64,000 bases of DNA, taken from the NCBI RefSeq assembly GCF_007997015.1, contig NZ_VOSM01000013.1:34839-98838 (forward strand), in the 5' to 3' direction. This document shows, piece by piece, positions 32,618 through 42,152 of the stretch. A program made the position numbers and the translations under genes. The notes beneath the pieces are model-generated. The model saw nothing but the letters and a program-made list of their open reading frames with translations, searched no databases and was not told where the DNA came from. Position 1 is the first letter of the stretch; the number at the start of each line of letters is the position of its first letter. The DNA comes from Lujinxingia vulgaris. GTDB taxonomy: Bacteria > Myxococcota_A > Bradymonadia > Bradymonadales > Bradymonadaceae.

Positions 32618-35509
32618 TCAGAAGGGGAGTTCCACCCGCAGACCGGCGCGCCAGGTCCCGAAGAAGGGGCTCTGGCCGGTCTCAAGCGGGCGGTAGTCGC
32701 GGGTGGTGTAGAGGGCGTCGATAAAGGGGCCGGCGACAAGCGGCGTTTCGCCAAAGGTGGCGAGTTTAAGATCGGCAGCGACTCCCCCGCGCACCTCATA
32801 GCGCCAACCCCCGGGCAGGCTCGCGAGCTGGGCGCTGGAGGCCCACAGGCGCAGCACGTTGGCGTAGCTTCCAAAAAGATGCACCTGCCCGCGAAGTTGC
32901 AGATCGGCGCCGAGCAGCGCGGTGTTTTCGCGGTGCGCGTCAAAGCCCAGGTAGGCTCCCAGGCCCACGACCAGGTGGTTGACGTCGTTACTGTCGCGCC
33001 ACACCGGCATCAAGAGGGTGGGCGTGGCGGTGAGCGCAAAGTAGAGGTCGCGCCGACCATCGTGGCTGACCCGAAGATCAAGTCCCCAGCCGGCCGCATC
33101 GAGGAAGCTGCGCCGCACCGCCCCGTAGGTGCGCTGGAGGCTGGCGTAGCGGAAGATCACCAGATCGGCCTGCAGGCTCTCGGCCGTTTTGCGCAGGTCC
33201 GGCCCGATCTCGGCGGCCAGGTCCAGCCCGAAGACCCGCGACTCAATGTCGCCCCGGTAGCCGCGCTGGCGAACCTCTCCCAGACGATCTTCGATGGGCG
33301 AGTAGGAGAGCTCCAGGTGCGTGCGGAGCTGGTCGGTGGCGCCGCCCCCCAGGGTGAGGCGGTGGCGGCCTGAGGGGGCCTTGGAGCGCGCGTCCAGGGC
33401 CTGCATCCGCTCCAGATAGCGTTGCGCACGCGTGTCCAGGTAGGCCACGCCGTCCCAGTCGGGAAGATGCGCGTCGATGAGCGAGGATTGGGCCTGCAGC
33501 GCGCGCAGGTAACTTGCGCGGGTCTGAGCCTCGTGGTCGAGCACGGCCTGCTGATCGGGGTTCCACGTGACGGTGGCCGGATCGATGTTGATGGTGGTTT
33601 GCGCCGCCCAGTGCGCCTGAGCCTCGGCGCGGGCGACCAGATCTTCGTGGCGGTAGAGCTCTCGCCGGCGCGCGATCAGCTCCTGCGCGCTTAAGCGGGG
33701 GCGCGGCCCCTGGGCGGCGAAGAGCAGCGCGCGGCGCGCGTAGTGGGCGTTGTCCATGAAGAAGCGCTCGACGAGCACGCTGTTGTAGAGCGTGTCGACG
33801 AGCAGCTGTGCCTGGTCGGGATGCTCGGCGGCCAACCCCGAGAAGATCGCTTCGGCGTTGGCGTAGGCGCGCTCGCGCACGGTCGGTTCGGGATCTTCGA
33901 GCGCCTCAAGCAGCGCGTCAAAGCTTGCGCGGGTGGGGCGGTCGGCGTCGATGGCGTCAGCCAGGCTGAGCAGCAGCGCGCGTCGTTTGCGCGCGCCTTC
34001 CTGCGCAACCTCTCGCCCGCTGCGAAGCGTGTCGGGGCGCTTGATCAGAAGTCGCCCCTGCTCGCCATTGTCGACCGACGCCAGCAGATCGAGCACGTCG
34101 GTGGGCATGATGATCGCCGCGTCGCGCTCGGGAAGCTCCAGCCCCAGCGCCGGCTCCATCAGGTCGACCAGAAAAGACGCGCAGTTCGCGTTGAGGAATC
34201 GGTACGGGTAGAGCGTTCGCCGTTCGCTCTCCCAGAGCCGCTCCAGCAGCCGCTGGGATTGCTCCCGGTTAAGCTGCAGCGTGTAGCGGCGCAGGTTGCG
34301 CTGCTCATACTGCAAAAAGAGCCGGTCGACGCCGCGGAAGGTGTTGAGCTCCAGCACCGTCGGAAAGCCCCCGACGACGCCCTTGATCAGGTAGTCGATG
34401 GGGTCGACGTCGCTGTCGGTGAGCGCGCCGAACTGGTAGACAGGCTCAAAGCCCACCCCGCGCACAAGGCCACCGCCGCGGTATTTGACGTGCAGGAGCA
34501 GGTGCCCGTAGAGCGACTGCGGGCGAGAGGTTGCCGCCGCAAGAAGCACATCGAAGCCATCGAGGTCGTCGAGGCGCGCCCAGGTTTCAAAGGCCGGGCA
34601 GCGCGCGCCCGCCATCGCCGCCTGCGGCAGCACGCGCGCCGGCTCCTCCCACTCCGGCGAACTCTCGGACAGAAAACTCCGCAGCGCGCGCGAGGCGGTA
34701 AAGGACTGGCAGCCCAACGTGGTGTTCGGGTCGAGCTCTTCGAGCCGGCGCGCCACCGGGGGCTGATCCTGGCGCTCCAGCAGAAGATCTTCGGGGCGCA
34801 CAAAGTAGGCCTCGGCAAAGGTCACCAGATCCAGGTGCGCGCTGCGCATGCCCATCGGCCGCGCATAGCCCCAGACGTCCTGGTTGTGCGGGCCGCGCAG
34901 CGCCAGGTGCCAGCCGTTAACCTGCTGCCAGCGCGCATCCTCCGACCAGCCCCGCGCCCGATCTTCGAGCGTCATCGCCAGGTGCACCACCGCTCGTCGA
35001 AGTTGCAGCTCGCGCTGCTCCTCGCGAGTGAGCACGGCGTACTCCTCCACCGGACCTTCTCCCAGGAGGGGCGGGCTCTCGTAGATATAAAATTCGCGGT
35101 GTTTTTTACCGAAGGTCGGACAGCTCTCGCTGTATCGCCCCACGCCGTAAAGACAGGCGGTGTTGCGACGCACCAGTCGGACCGGCTTCTGGCGAAGCTG
35201 CGCGAAGAGGGCACGGGGCAGGGCGTCTGCTCCCTTAAGAAGGATCGCGAGTTCTCCGGGGTGCCAGGCGTCGGGTGCGGCGACGATCATCCCAAACTCG
35301 CGACGAAGTCGCTCGACGATCGCCTCGGAGCGGCGAGGTTCCTCACGCGGCCCGTCGTCAACGACGATTACAGAGGTGGCCTCGCCGGCCTCAGACTCAC
35401 TGGCCTGCGCGGGCGTGCTCGCCATCAACGTGATTGTGAGCGCCATCAGCGCGCCGAGCCGGCACGCGCGCGTGCGCTCCCTGATTAGAATCCACGACTT
35501 CAACGTCAC
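32618..35509 (-). CDS. DUF4105-domain exported protein with probable outer-membrane barrel
   Basis: 963 aa from a GTG at 35509; the signal peptide LGALMALTITLMASTPAQA is clear. Residues ~230-480 match DUF4105 (Lnb N-terminal-like): LGCQSFTASRAL, SRPQSLYGHLLLHVKYRGGG, NTFRGVDRLFLQYEQRNLRRY and FLNANCASFLVDLMEP. The His after SLYG and the Asn-Cys region are probable active-site residues of this papain-like fold. The last ~270 residues show alternating hydrophobic strands (HRLTLGGGATDQL, ending RAGLRVELPF) and probably form a beta-barrel. The family is periplasmic or surface-located and of unknown substrate. Confidence 0.8.
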   Translation of the reverse strand: MTLKSWILIRERTRACRLGALMALTITLMASTPAQASESEAGEATSVIVVDDGPREEPRRSEAIVERLRREFGMIVAAPDAWHPGELAILLKGADALPRALFAQLRQKPVRLVRRNTACLYGVGRYSESCPTFGKKHREFYIYESPPLLGEGPVEEYAVLTREEQRELQLRRAVVHLAMTLEDRARGWSEDARWQQVNGWHLALRGPHNQDVWGYARPMGMRSAHLDLVTFAEAYFVRPEDLLLERQDQPPVARRLEELDPNTTLGCQSFTASRALRSFLSESSPEWEEPARVLPQAAMAGARCPAFETWARLDDLDGFDVLLAAATSRPQSLYGHLLLHVKYRGGGLVRGVGFEPVYQFGALTDSDVDPIDYLIKGVVGGFPTVLELNTFRGVDRLFLQYEQRNLRRYTLQLNREQSQRLLERLWESERRTLYPYRFLNANCASFLVDLMEPALGLELPERDAAIIMPTDVLDLLASVDNGEQGRLLIKRPDTLRSGREVAQEGARKRRALLLSLADAIDADRPTRASFDALLEALEDPEPTVRERAYANAEAIFSGLAAEHPDQAQLLVDTLYNSVLVERFFMDNAHYARRALLFAAQGPRPRLSAQELIARRRELYRHEDLVARAEAQAHWAAQTTINIDPATVTWNPDQQAVLDHEAQTRASYLRALQAQSSLIDAHLPDWDGVAYLDTRAQRYLERMQALDARSKAPSGRHRLTLGGGATDQLRTHLELSYSPIEDRLGEVRQRGYRGDIESRVFGLDLAAEIGPDLRKTAESLQADLVIFRYASLQRTYGAVRRSFLDAAGWGLDLRVSHDGRRDLYFALTATPTLLMPVWRDSNDVNHLVVGLGAYLGFDAHRENTALLGADLQLRGQVHLFGSYANVLRLWASSAQLASLPGGWRYEVRGGVAADLKLATFGETPLVAGPFIDALYTTRDYRPLETGQSPFFGTWRAGLRVELPF

Positions 35510-35624
35510 GTCGCCTGCGTCCGGGGAAAGAGTTCAAAATTCCGCGGAACCTTAGCATCGATGGCGTGGGCTCGCAGCAGCAGTCTGCATTCTGGATTCG
35601 ACCGAGTTGGGATGAAGGCTGTGA

Positions 35625-36122
35625 TCAGGCTCCGGCGACGACGCCCGCATCGCTCAGTGTGCTCAGAAATCGCGTGGCCTCTTCGACGCCCACACGCTCT
35701 CCGGAGAGGGCTTCTTGAAGTGAGGTCCGTTGTTCAAAGAGCGCGCGGCTAAACGCCTGACGATTTTCGGAGGGAATCTCCATCATCGCGGCCAGCGCGT
35801 CGATCGCGGCGCCGCCGCCTAACGCCAGGTCTTGCTGGAGGTCGCGCTGGTGGTCGTCGAGAAAGGCCACCATCACATCGGACGCTTCACCGTTGTCGGC
35901 AAAGAGTTTTACCGTGGTGAACATCGGCGCGAAAAACGCCGCGCTGACCGTCGAGGTCGATGAGGTCAGCGTCATAAAAGGGCCGGGGAAAAAGATGACC
36001 GAGGTCGTGGTCGACGAGTGGCCGTGGTCCGCACTGGCCACCGAGGGCAGCGCCAGGCTCAGCGCCACCATTCCCACCATCATCACGTATGTTGCACTGC
36101 GTGCGCGTAACAATCGCATCAT
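35625..36122 (-). CDS. Small exported protein, DUF-less
   Basis: 165 aa from the ATG at 36122 (GGGAGG upstream; the ATG at 36119 has better spacing). A signal peptide ends at ALPSVASA, followed by DHGHSSTTTSVIFF. The mature part has a hydrophobic first half (PGPFMTLTSSTSTVSAAFFAP) and a helical, acidic second half (DHQRDLQQDLALGGG, ATRFLSTLSDAG). I do not recognise a family. A periplasmic or surface location is likely. Confidence 0.65.
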   Translation of the reverse strand: MMRLLRARSATYVMMVGMVALSLALPSVASADHGHSSTTTSVIFFPGPFMTLTSSTSTVSAAFFAPMFTTVKLFADNGEASDVMVAFLDDHQRDLQQDLALGGGAAIDALAAMMEIPSENRQAFSRALFEQRTSLQEALSGERVGVEEATRFLSTLSDAGVVAGA

Positions 36123-36284
36123 AAACCTCCCAGGGGGCATTCATCGGTGAATGTCGGGAAGTTAGTCGCGAACGCGCGAAGTTTTTGTGCATTTTTTATT
36201 CAGAATAGTTTTTTGATGGAAAAAACAGCTCCAGGCTCAGCTGTTCGCCGGGCCGTATCTAAGTCGCGGCACCACGCGCTCCCC

Positions 36285-36422
36285 CATCCGCACACACGAA
36301 TCGACCCACGCCGGCCAAGCCCCACAACCACCTAGCCACATAACCACCCAACCACCCCCGCACACCTCCATCCCCCCACCCGAAGCTCCCCACTCCGCAC
36401 ACCCCCCACGTCGCACAGCCCC
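36285..36422 (-). repeat. G-rich repeat family, minus orientation
   Basis: The C-rich plus strand (CGAATCGACCCACGCC, CCACAACCACCTAGCCACA, ACCACCCAACCACC) is the complement of the repeats at 2.5, 6.8, 54.6 and 63.1 kb. It abuts the stop of mnmE. The remaining 36123-36284 is promoter space for the exported protein and has no other signal I can see. Confidence 0.7.
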
Positions 36423-37805
36423 TTACTTCCCCACGCAAAACTCCGAAAAAATGCGCTGCAGAATATCGTCGGTGCGCACCTTCCCGGTGATATCACCCAG
36501 CGCGTCGAGGGCTTCGCGAAGATCGATGGCGATGAGCTCGTGCTCCATCTCCATCTCCAGGGCCTGGCGGGCGCGGGCCAGGGCGTCGATCGCGGCGATG
36601 ACGCCCTGAAGATGGCGTGCGCGGCTGAGCAGCACGCCCTCGCCAGAGGTCAGCTCGCGTGCCAGGGCCGCCAGGCTGTCGATGAGCGCGTCGGTGCCCA
36701 GGGCCGGCGAGGCACCCAGGGCGCAGTCGACGCGATGGTCGAAGCGGGCGCAGAGCGTGTGGTCTTCGTCGCTTCGCCCGTCCGGAAGATCGCTCTTGTT
36801 GCAGATCAGCAGCACCGGACGCCCCGAGCGAAGATCGCCCTTCAGGGCCTCGCGCTCCTCGGCGCGCAGCGGGCGGCTGCGGTCGATGACGCGCAGGAGA
36901 AGATCGGCCCGTTCGCCAAGCTCCCGGCTTCGCTCGATGCCGATGGCCTCCACGCGATCTTCGGTCTCGCGCAGCCCGGCGGTGTCGATCAGCCGCAGCG
37001 CGACGCCCTCAAGCTGGATCTCCTCTTCGAGGAAGTCGCGGGTCGTGCCCTCAATCTCGGTGACGATGGCGCGGTCGGTGCCGTGTAAGGTGTTGAAAAG
37101 AGTGGACTTTCCGGCGTTTGTGGCGCCCAGGATCACCACGCGCACGCCCTCGCGCTGGCGGCGTCCCTGATCGAATTTTGCGCGCAGCTGGCGAAGTCGC
37201 GCGCTGGCCCCGTCGATACGCTGGCCGATCTCGTCGCGCTCGATCTGGTAGACGTGCTCCTCGTGGCTGAAGTCGAGCGCGGCCTCAATGAGCACCGCCG
37301 CCACGGTGAGGCTCTCGACGATGCCGCGGATCTCCTCGCCAAGCGATCCCTGCAGATGCTCCAGCGCCAGGCGGTGGGCCGCATCGGTGGTGGCGTTGAC
37401 CAGGTCGGCCACCGCCTCGGCCTGCGTGAGATCGAGGCGCCCGTTCAAAAACGCTCGTCGCGTAAACTCCCCGGGCTCAGCGATACGCGCGCCCAGCTCC
37501 AGCGCTCGGTCGAGCACGCGCCGCAACACAATCGGCCCCCCGTGGCATTGCAGCTCCACGACGTCTTCGCCGGTGTAGCTGCGCGGCCCGCGCATAATCA
37601 CCGCCAGCGCCTCATCGATCAGCTGGCCATCACCATCGACCAGGCGGCTTAAGCGCATCAGGTGGGTGGGGTGGGCCTGAGGCCAGCCAGGCACCATCTG
37701 CTCAAGAATCGCCTCGGCCTTTCCCCCGCTGATGCGCACAATCCCCACGCCTCCGCTGCCCGCGGGTGTGGCGATCGCGGCGATGGTCGGCGCGTTGCCT
37801 GTCAT
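36423..37805 (-). CDS. mnmE: tRNA modification GTPase MnmE
   Basis: 460 aa from the ATG at 37805. The N-terminal tetrahydrofolate-binding domain includes TPAGSGGVGIVRISG. The G domain has G1 LGATNAGKSTL, G2/K-loop EIEGTTRDF, G3 DTAGL and G4 NKSD. It ends in FCVGK, the conserved C-terminal Cys motif. With MnmG it makes 5-carboxymethylaminomethyl-uridine at the wobble base of tRNAs. It is the last gene of the dnaA-rpmH-rnpA-yidD-yidC-jag-mnmE order but has a terminator in front of it, so it probably has its own promoter. Confidence 0.98.
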   Translation of the reverse strand: MTGNAPTIAAIATPAGSGGVGIVRISGGKAEAILEQMVPGWPQAHPTHLMRLSRLVDGDGQLIDEALAVIMRGPRSYTGEDVVELQCHGGPIVLRRVLDRALELGARIAEPGEFTRRAFLNGRLDLTQAEAVADLVNATTDAAHRLALEHLQGSLGEEIRGIVESLTVAAVLIEAALDFSHEEHVYQIERDEIGQRIDGASARLRQLRAKFDQGRRQREGVRVVILGATNAGKSTLFNTLHGTDRAIVTEIEGTTRDFLEEEIQLEGVALRLIDTAGLRETEDRVEAIGIERSRELGERADLLLRVIDRSRPLRAEEREALKGDLRSGRPVLLICNKSDLPDGRSDEDHTLCARFDHRVDCALGASPALGTDALIDSLAALARELTSGEGVLLSRARHLQGVIAAIDALARARQALEMEMEHELIAIDLREALDALGDITGKVRTDDILQRIFSEFCVGK

Positions 37806-37820
37806 CGTCTTTCCTCAAAG

Positions 37821-37847
37821 TAAAAAGCGCCCCCCGCAGGGGGCGCT
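37821..37847 (-). terminator. Rho-independent terminator between jag and mnmE
   Basis: Minus strand: stem AGCGCCCCC / GGGGGCGCT followed by TTTTTA, 16 bp after the stop of the jag-like gene. It would end the yidC-jag transcript. Confidence 0.85.
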
Positions 37848-37862
37848 CATAAGATCGTTTGG

Positions 37863-39086
37863 TTAGCTCGGGTCGATCTTCAGCTTGCGGAAGATCCCAA
37901 AGTCGGTGCTCTCGCTTTTGACGCCGTCCATATCGTCGATGCGCTTGTGGATCACGCGGCGATCAAAGGCGCTGAGTCCGGCCACCAGCAGCGGGCGACC
38001 CACCTTGATGGCGGCCTCACCGAGACGCGCACCCACATGGCTCAAGTGCGACTGGCGCTTCTGCTTGAACCCGCCGATGTCCACCACGACGTTGCCGCGC
38101 GCCTCGCGTCCCAGGTACTCCGAGAGCATCGTCTGCATCCCGGTCAGCACCCGCGGCGACTGGCTGGAACGCCCCACCATCAGCTCGGTGTCCGCGCCGC
38201 TGATGTTGAAGATGTAGTTGTCGCCATCAAAACTTCCCGAGGCGCTCAGATCCAGCTGCATCTTCTCAAAAAGTTCGGCAAGCCAGGTTTCGCCACGCGT
38301 GACAATGGGATCTTCGACGTCGCCGCGACGAGTAGCCGTGGGCTCTTCGTCCTTCTTGGACTTTTTGGACTTCTTCTCGTCCTTGTCGTCGTCCTTCTTA
38401 GATTTCTTGGACTTAGACTTCTTCTCGTCTTTGTCGTCGTCCTTCTTGTCGGACTTCTTCTTGGACTTCTTCTCGTCTTTGTCGTCGTCCTTCTTGTCGG
38501 ACTTCTTCTTGGACTTCTTGTCGTCTTTGTCGTCGTCCTTTTTGTCGGACTTCTTCTTGGACTTCTTCTCGTCCTTGTCGTCGTCCTTGTCGTCGTCCTT
38601 GTCGTCGTCCTTTTTGTCGGACTTCTTCTTGGACTTCTTCTCGTCTTTGTCGTCGTCCTTCTTGGACTTCTTGGACTTCTTCTCGTCCTTGTCGTCCTTG
38701 TCGGACTTCTTCGCCTTCGGGGCCTCTTCTGCCGCCGCGCTCACCTCTTCTTTCTTTTTAGAGCGGGTGCGACGGGGCTTTTTCTCGGTGGCCTCGGCCT
38801 TCTCCGCGGCAGCGGTGTCGGCGCTGGCCTCCACGCTGGTCTCGTCCTTCTTTTTGGAGCGGGTGCGGCGGGGCTTTTTCTCGGTGGCCTCGGCTTTTTC
38901 CGCCGCGGGCTTCTCGGCGGGCTCCTCTTTTTTGGCGGACGCTTTTTTCGAGGCCGCCTTCTTCACCGGCGCAGCGGTCTCTTCGGCCACGGCCACCTTC
39001 TTATCTTCGTCGAGTTTGGTGGCGCGGCGGCCACGGGCCGAGCGGCGTCCGCCGGAGGCGTCCTTCGTCTTCTTATCGTCAGCCAT
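37863..39086 (-). CDS. jag: Jag/KhpB-like RNA-binding protein with a large charged repeat region
   Basis: 407 aa from the ATG at 39086, placed eight bases after AAGGA; the ATG at 39095 overlaps that site. Residues ~20-250 are low-complexity: Ala/Lys/Glu, then two KPRRTRSKKK blocks, then about ten copies of a KKSDKKDDDKDE-type unit. The C-terminal 140 residues are a KH-like domain (WLAELFEKMQLDLS...FNISGADTELMVG, then PRVLTGMQTMLSEYLG) and an R3H-like end (LSAFDRRVIHKRIDD). This is the layout of Jag/KhpB, which binds RNA. The position after yidC is the conserved one. The charged repeats are far longer than in typical homologues. Confidence 0.88.
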   Translation of the reverse strand: MADDKKTKDASGGRRSARGRRATKLDEDKKVAVAEETAAPVKKAASKKASAKKEEPAEKPAAEKAEATEKKPRRTRSKKKDETSVEASADTAAAEKAEATEKKPRRTRSKKKEEVSAAAEEAPKAKKSDKDDKDEKKSKKSKKDDDKDEKKSKKKSDKKDDDKDDDKDDDKDEKKSKKKSDKKDDDKDDKKSKKKSDKKDDDKDEKKSKKKSDKKDDDKDEKKSKSKKSKKDDDKDEKKSKKSKKDEEPTATRRGDVEDPIVTRGETWLAELFEKMQLDLSASGSFDGDNYIFNISGADTELMVGRSSQSPRVLTGMQTMLSEYLGREARGNVVVDIGGFKQKRQSHLSHVGARLGEAAIKVGRPLLVAGLSAFDRRVIHKRIDDMDGVKSESTDFGIFRKLKIDPS

Positions 39087-39147
39087 AACATTCATCCTTG
39101 GAAGGTGGCCGCCCGATGCGGCCTCAACGTCGAGTAGGGGAGCAAAC

Positions 39148-40842
39148 TCAGGTGGTGGTGGCGCCTTCATCGGTCGCCGCGAACTGCCGCTTGATCATGT
39201 ACTGCTGCAGAAGCCCCAGCACCAGGTTGAGCAGGTAGTAGAGCACCAGACCGGAGGGCAAAAAGAGCATGAAAGCGGTGAACATGATGGGCATGATCTT
39301 CATCATCATCGCCATCTGCGGGTTGCTCTGATCGACCATCGTCAGACGCTGCTGGAGCACCATCACCGCCCCCATGATGATCGGGAGCAGGAAGATGGGG
39401 TCGGGCGCCGAGAGGTCGGTGTACCACAGGAAGTCGGCCTGATAGAGCTCCACCGAGTTGTAGATCATGACGAAGAGGCCGTAGAGGATCGGCATCTGCA
39501 GGAGCATCGGCAAACAACCCAGGGGGCTGACGTTATGCTCCTTGAAGACCTTCATGGTCTCTTCGGTCATGCGCTGCTGGTCGTTCTCGTACTTCTCGCG
39601 GATCTCTTTGATGATGGGCTGGATCTGCTTCATGCGCTCAGCGCTGACGTAGGCCTTCTGGGTCAGCGGCCAGCTCAAAAGCTTGATGAGCAGGGTGAGC
39701 AGAATGATGGCGATGCCCCAGTTGCCGGTGAAGCCGAAGAAGAACACCAGGAGCGCGCGCAGCGGGCGAGCCAGCACGGTGAGGAGCCCGTAATCGACGG
39801 CCTCTTCGATCTTGTAGCCCACATCTTTGAGCACGCCGAAGTCTTTGGGGCCCAGGTAGAGCAGGTGGCTCTCGGTGTAGCGCTCATTCGGGGCGATCGA
39901 GAAGCCCTCATAGGTCAGGTTGGTGCGCAGGTAGTCGCCCTCGAGGCGCTCAAAGACGCAGGACTTGGCGCCTTTCTCGGGGATCGCCGCCATCAGGAAG
40001 TAGCGGGTGTCGGCGCCGGCCCAGATCACCGGGTACTGGCTAAAGGTCGTCGTCTCTTCGAGCTGCTCAAAGAGGGTGCGCTCCATATCGTCGCTGTTGC
40101 GGCAGACGGCTTCGAGCTGGTCGGGGCGGAAGTCCAGGAAGTTGGACTTGCGGTTGGGATCGTCTTTGCCGATCACATCGACGAGCAGTGTGTCGACCAG
40201 GCGCACATCTTCGAGGCGGTTGTGCACGACCACGTCGAAGTCCACCACGTAGGGCTGCTCACCGTTGATGGCGTAGATCTTGTCGACGCTGAAGCGGCCG
40301 CGGGGATCGGTGTAGCGGTAGGTGATCTTCTTAAACGTCTTACCGTCGGCGTTGAGCTCGCTTAAGTCTTCGATGAGCTCGTAGCCGGCGTCGGGGGCGA
40401 CCTGAACGTTCTCGGCGCGAAAGCGCGTGGTGAAGGGGTAGGCCGGCGCGTTTTCCTCAAAGGAGCGCAGCAGATCGCCACCCTCACCGGCGTACTGATC
40501 CGGGGAGGTCACCTGAATATCGGTGGCGACCGCGCCCTGGTTGTTCAGGGTCACGCTGACCTTATCGCTGGCCAGCACATCGGAGCGCTCTTCGATCACC
40601 GGCGCTTCGACCGGGGCGTCGTCGGGCTCAGCGGCAGGCATCGCCCGGGCGGCCTCGGACTCATCGCCCTCGCTCTCAGCCGGTGCTGCGGCGTCTTCGC
40701 CTCCCGGCCCCGCAGCCTGCTCGGTGACGGCCTCGCCGCCCTCCGGGGCAAGCTCGTCGGGACCGGGGCCCATGACGGCCTGCCAGACAATGAAGACGAC
40801 GGTGATCAGGCTCATCGCCAGAATGAAGCGTTTTTGTTCCAT
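39148..40842 (-). CDS. yidC: Membrane protein insertase YidC
   Basis: 564 aa from the ATG at 40842. One N-terminal membrane segment (FILAMSLITVVFIVWQAV), an acidic linker, a large periplasmic beta-domain (residues ~90-340), then the five-helix Oxa1 core starting at ARPLRALLVFFFGFTGNWG. The hydrophilic-groove region is WPLTQKAYVSAERMKQIQP, and GCLPMLLQMPILYGLF is conserved. It inserts Sec-dependent and Sec-independent inner-membrane proteins. The gene lies 48 bp after yidD and 61 bp before jag, in one transcript. Confidence 0.98.
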   Translation of the reverse strand: MEQKRFILAMSLITVVFIVWQAVMGPGPDELAPEGGEAVTEQAAGPGGEDAAAPAESEGDESEAARAMPAAEPDDAPVEAPVIEERSDVLASDKVSVTLNNQGAVATDIQVTSPDQYAGEGGDLLRSFEENAPAYPFTTRFRAENVQVAPDAGYELIEDLSELNADGKTFKKITYRYTDPRGRFSVDKIYAINGEQPYVVDFDVVVHNRLEDVRLVDTLLVDVIGKDDPNRKSNFLDFRPDQLEAVCRNSDDMERTLFEQLEETTTFSQYPVIWAGADTRYFLMAAIPEKGAKSCVFERLEGDYLRTNLTYEGFSIAPNERYTESHLLYLGPKDFGVLKDVGYKIEEAVDYGLLTVLARPLRALLVFFFGFTGNWGIAIILLTLLIKLLSWPLTQKAYVSAERMKQIQPIIKEIREKYENDQQRMTEETMKVFKEHNVSPLGCLPMLLQMPILYGLFVMIYNSVELYQADFLWYTDLSAPDPIFLLPIIMGAVMVLQQRLTMVDQSNPQMAMMMKIMPIMFTAFMLFLPSGLVLYYLLNLVLGLLQQYMIKRQFAATDEGATTT

Positions 40843-40890
40843 GACGCGTTCGCAGTTTGAGGTCCGGGGGGCTTTAGGAGGCCCGTCCGA

Positions 40891-41214
40891 TCAGGGGACG
40901 GGATCGTAGCCGCCCGGGCGTAAGGGATGGCAGCGCAGCAGGCGTTTCAGCCCCAGGTAGCCGCCTTTAAAGAAGCCATAGCGCCGCAGCGCCTCGACCA
41001 TATACGAGGAGCAGGTCGGCCGGTATCGGCACATCGGGGGGAGCAGCGGGGAGATCGCGCGCTGGTAAAAACGCACCATCGCGATGCCCCACACAGCCAG
41101 CAGACCCGGACGCACCAGAGCCTGCGCATCCCGAAGCTCACCATCGCTGGTGCGCTCAAGATCCTCAGGCCCTGAGAGGTTCCCCTGGTCGTGTGTGGCG
41201 TGCTCCTGGCACAT
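40891..41214 (-). CDS. yidD: Membrane insertion efficiency factor YidD
   Basis: 107 aa from the ATG at 41214, which overlaps the rnpA stop by one base (TGATG). The YidD core is [21 protein letters not shown], then [17 protein letters not shown] and [13 protein letters not shown]. The N-terminal ~35 residues ([15 protein letters not shown]...) are a family-atypical extension, but the overlap with rnpA supports this start. It assists YidC or Sec insertion and sits at the inner membrane. Confidence 0.95.
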   Translation of the reverse strand: MCQEHATHDQGNLSGPEDLERTSDGELRDAQALVRPGLLAVWGIAMVRFYQRAISPLLPPMCRYRPTCSSYMVEALRRYGFFKGGYLGLKRLLRCHPLRPGGYDPVP

Positions 41215-41639
41215 CAGCGACGCTCCGCGCGGGGGCGGCGCGGCTTTTGAGCCCGCGCCACCGATTGGAGCAGGTCGGCGACCAGCTCCTCAAACGCCGG
41301 ATGCTCGCTGCCCGCTTTGACGATCACCACCGTATCGTGGCTCTCGCCAAAGAGCGCCTTGTTGCGCCGAAAGATCTCGCGCAGGCGTCGCTTCCAGCGG
41401 TTGCGGCAGACGGCGTTGCCAACCTTCTTGCTCACCGTCACCCCCAGACGGGGATGACCGAGCGAGTTGGCCTTGCAATACACAACCGTCCAACGCCCTT
41501 CATAGCGGCGTCCTTTGCGGCGAGTGTGCAAAAAGTCGGAGCGCTTAAGAAGACGCTCCGACTTTCGCAGTCGCTGATCGTGTCCCTCCGCCCCGGGAGC
41601 GGGTTCACCTTGATTCGAGGGTGTGATCAATGCGCTCAC
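41214..41639 (-). CDS. rnpA: Ribonuclease P protein component
   Basis: 141 aa from a GTG at 41639. The N-terminus up to the RNase P core is a short variable extension. Core motifs are [46 protein letters not shown] (split as [14 protein letters not shown] and [13 protein letters not shown]), and VVIVKAGSE. It binds the RNase P RNA to process tRNA 5' ends. It follows rpmH by 142 bp, as in most bacteria, and is probably co-transcribed with it. Confidence 0.97.
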   Translation of the reverse strand: MSALITPSNQGEPAPGAEGHDQRLRKSERLLKRSDFLHTRRKGRRYEGRWTVVYCKANSLGHPRLGVTVSKKVGNAVCRNRWKRRLREIFRRNKALFGESHDTVVIVKAGSEHPAFEELVADLLQSVARAQKPRRPRAERR

Positions 41640-41781
41640 TGGCCGGCCTGGAGTGGGAGTGAAGGCCTCGCGTTGAGCCCGCGCTCATCCCTCCTGCGCG
41701 CGAGTGTGGCGCAGAGAGGGTGAGGCAAAAGGCGTCGAAGCGAGAGACTCATTCTTCGTCCAGGCGTGGGACGCTCAAGTC

Positions 41782-41934
41782 TTACTTCTTGTGCTTGGTC
41801 ACAGCGAGCTGCTTGCGGCCACGAGAGCGGCGACGCTTGACGGTCAGACGGCCGCCGACGGTCTTCATGCGCTTGCGGAATCCGTGGGTGCGGCGGCGCT
41901 TCACTTTGCTCGGTTGGTAGGTACGCTTGGTCAT
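41782..41934 (-). CDS. rpmH: 50S ribosomal protein L34
   Basis: 50 aa, read on the minus strand from the ATG at 41934: [19 protein letters not shown] then [20 protein letters not shown] and ending TKHKK. It is a complete bL34, slightly longer than the usual 44-46 residues because of the tail. It is the first gene after dnaA in the origin cluster. Confidence 0.98.
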   Translation of the reverse strand: MTKRTYQPSKVKRRRTHGFRKRMKTVGGRLTVKRRRSRGRKQLAVTKHKK

Positions 41935-42152
41935 CTTAAACCTCTGAAGTTCAATGTATGCGTTGCAGTGAGTCTCAATGCTACGTGGATTAAGGCGCCC
42001 TAACCCCGCTTCGATGCTCGGATTTCGGGGTGGGGCGCGTGCGCAGCGTCGGTCCCCATTTTTGGCCGGGGACCAGAGCGCGGCAAATAAACATCACCGA
42101 TGGCCTAAAGTCAAGCTGGGCCCGGGTGATCGTGTGGATGCCTCGGCGATCT

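Noticed and set aside
38218..40365. Long plus-strand frames opposite jag and yidC
   Set aside because: Mirror of the Lys/Asp repeats and of YidC coding sequence; Ser/Phe/Leu repeats only.
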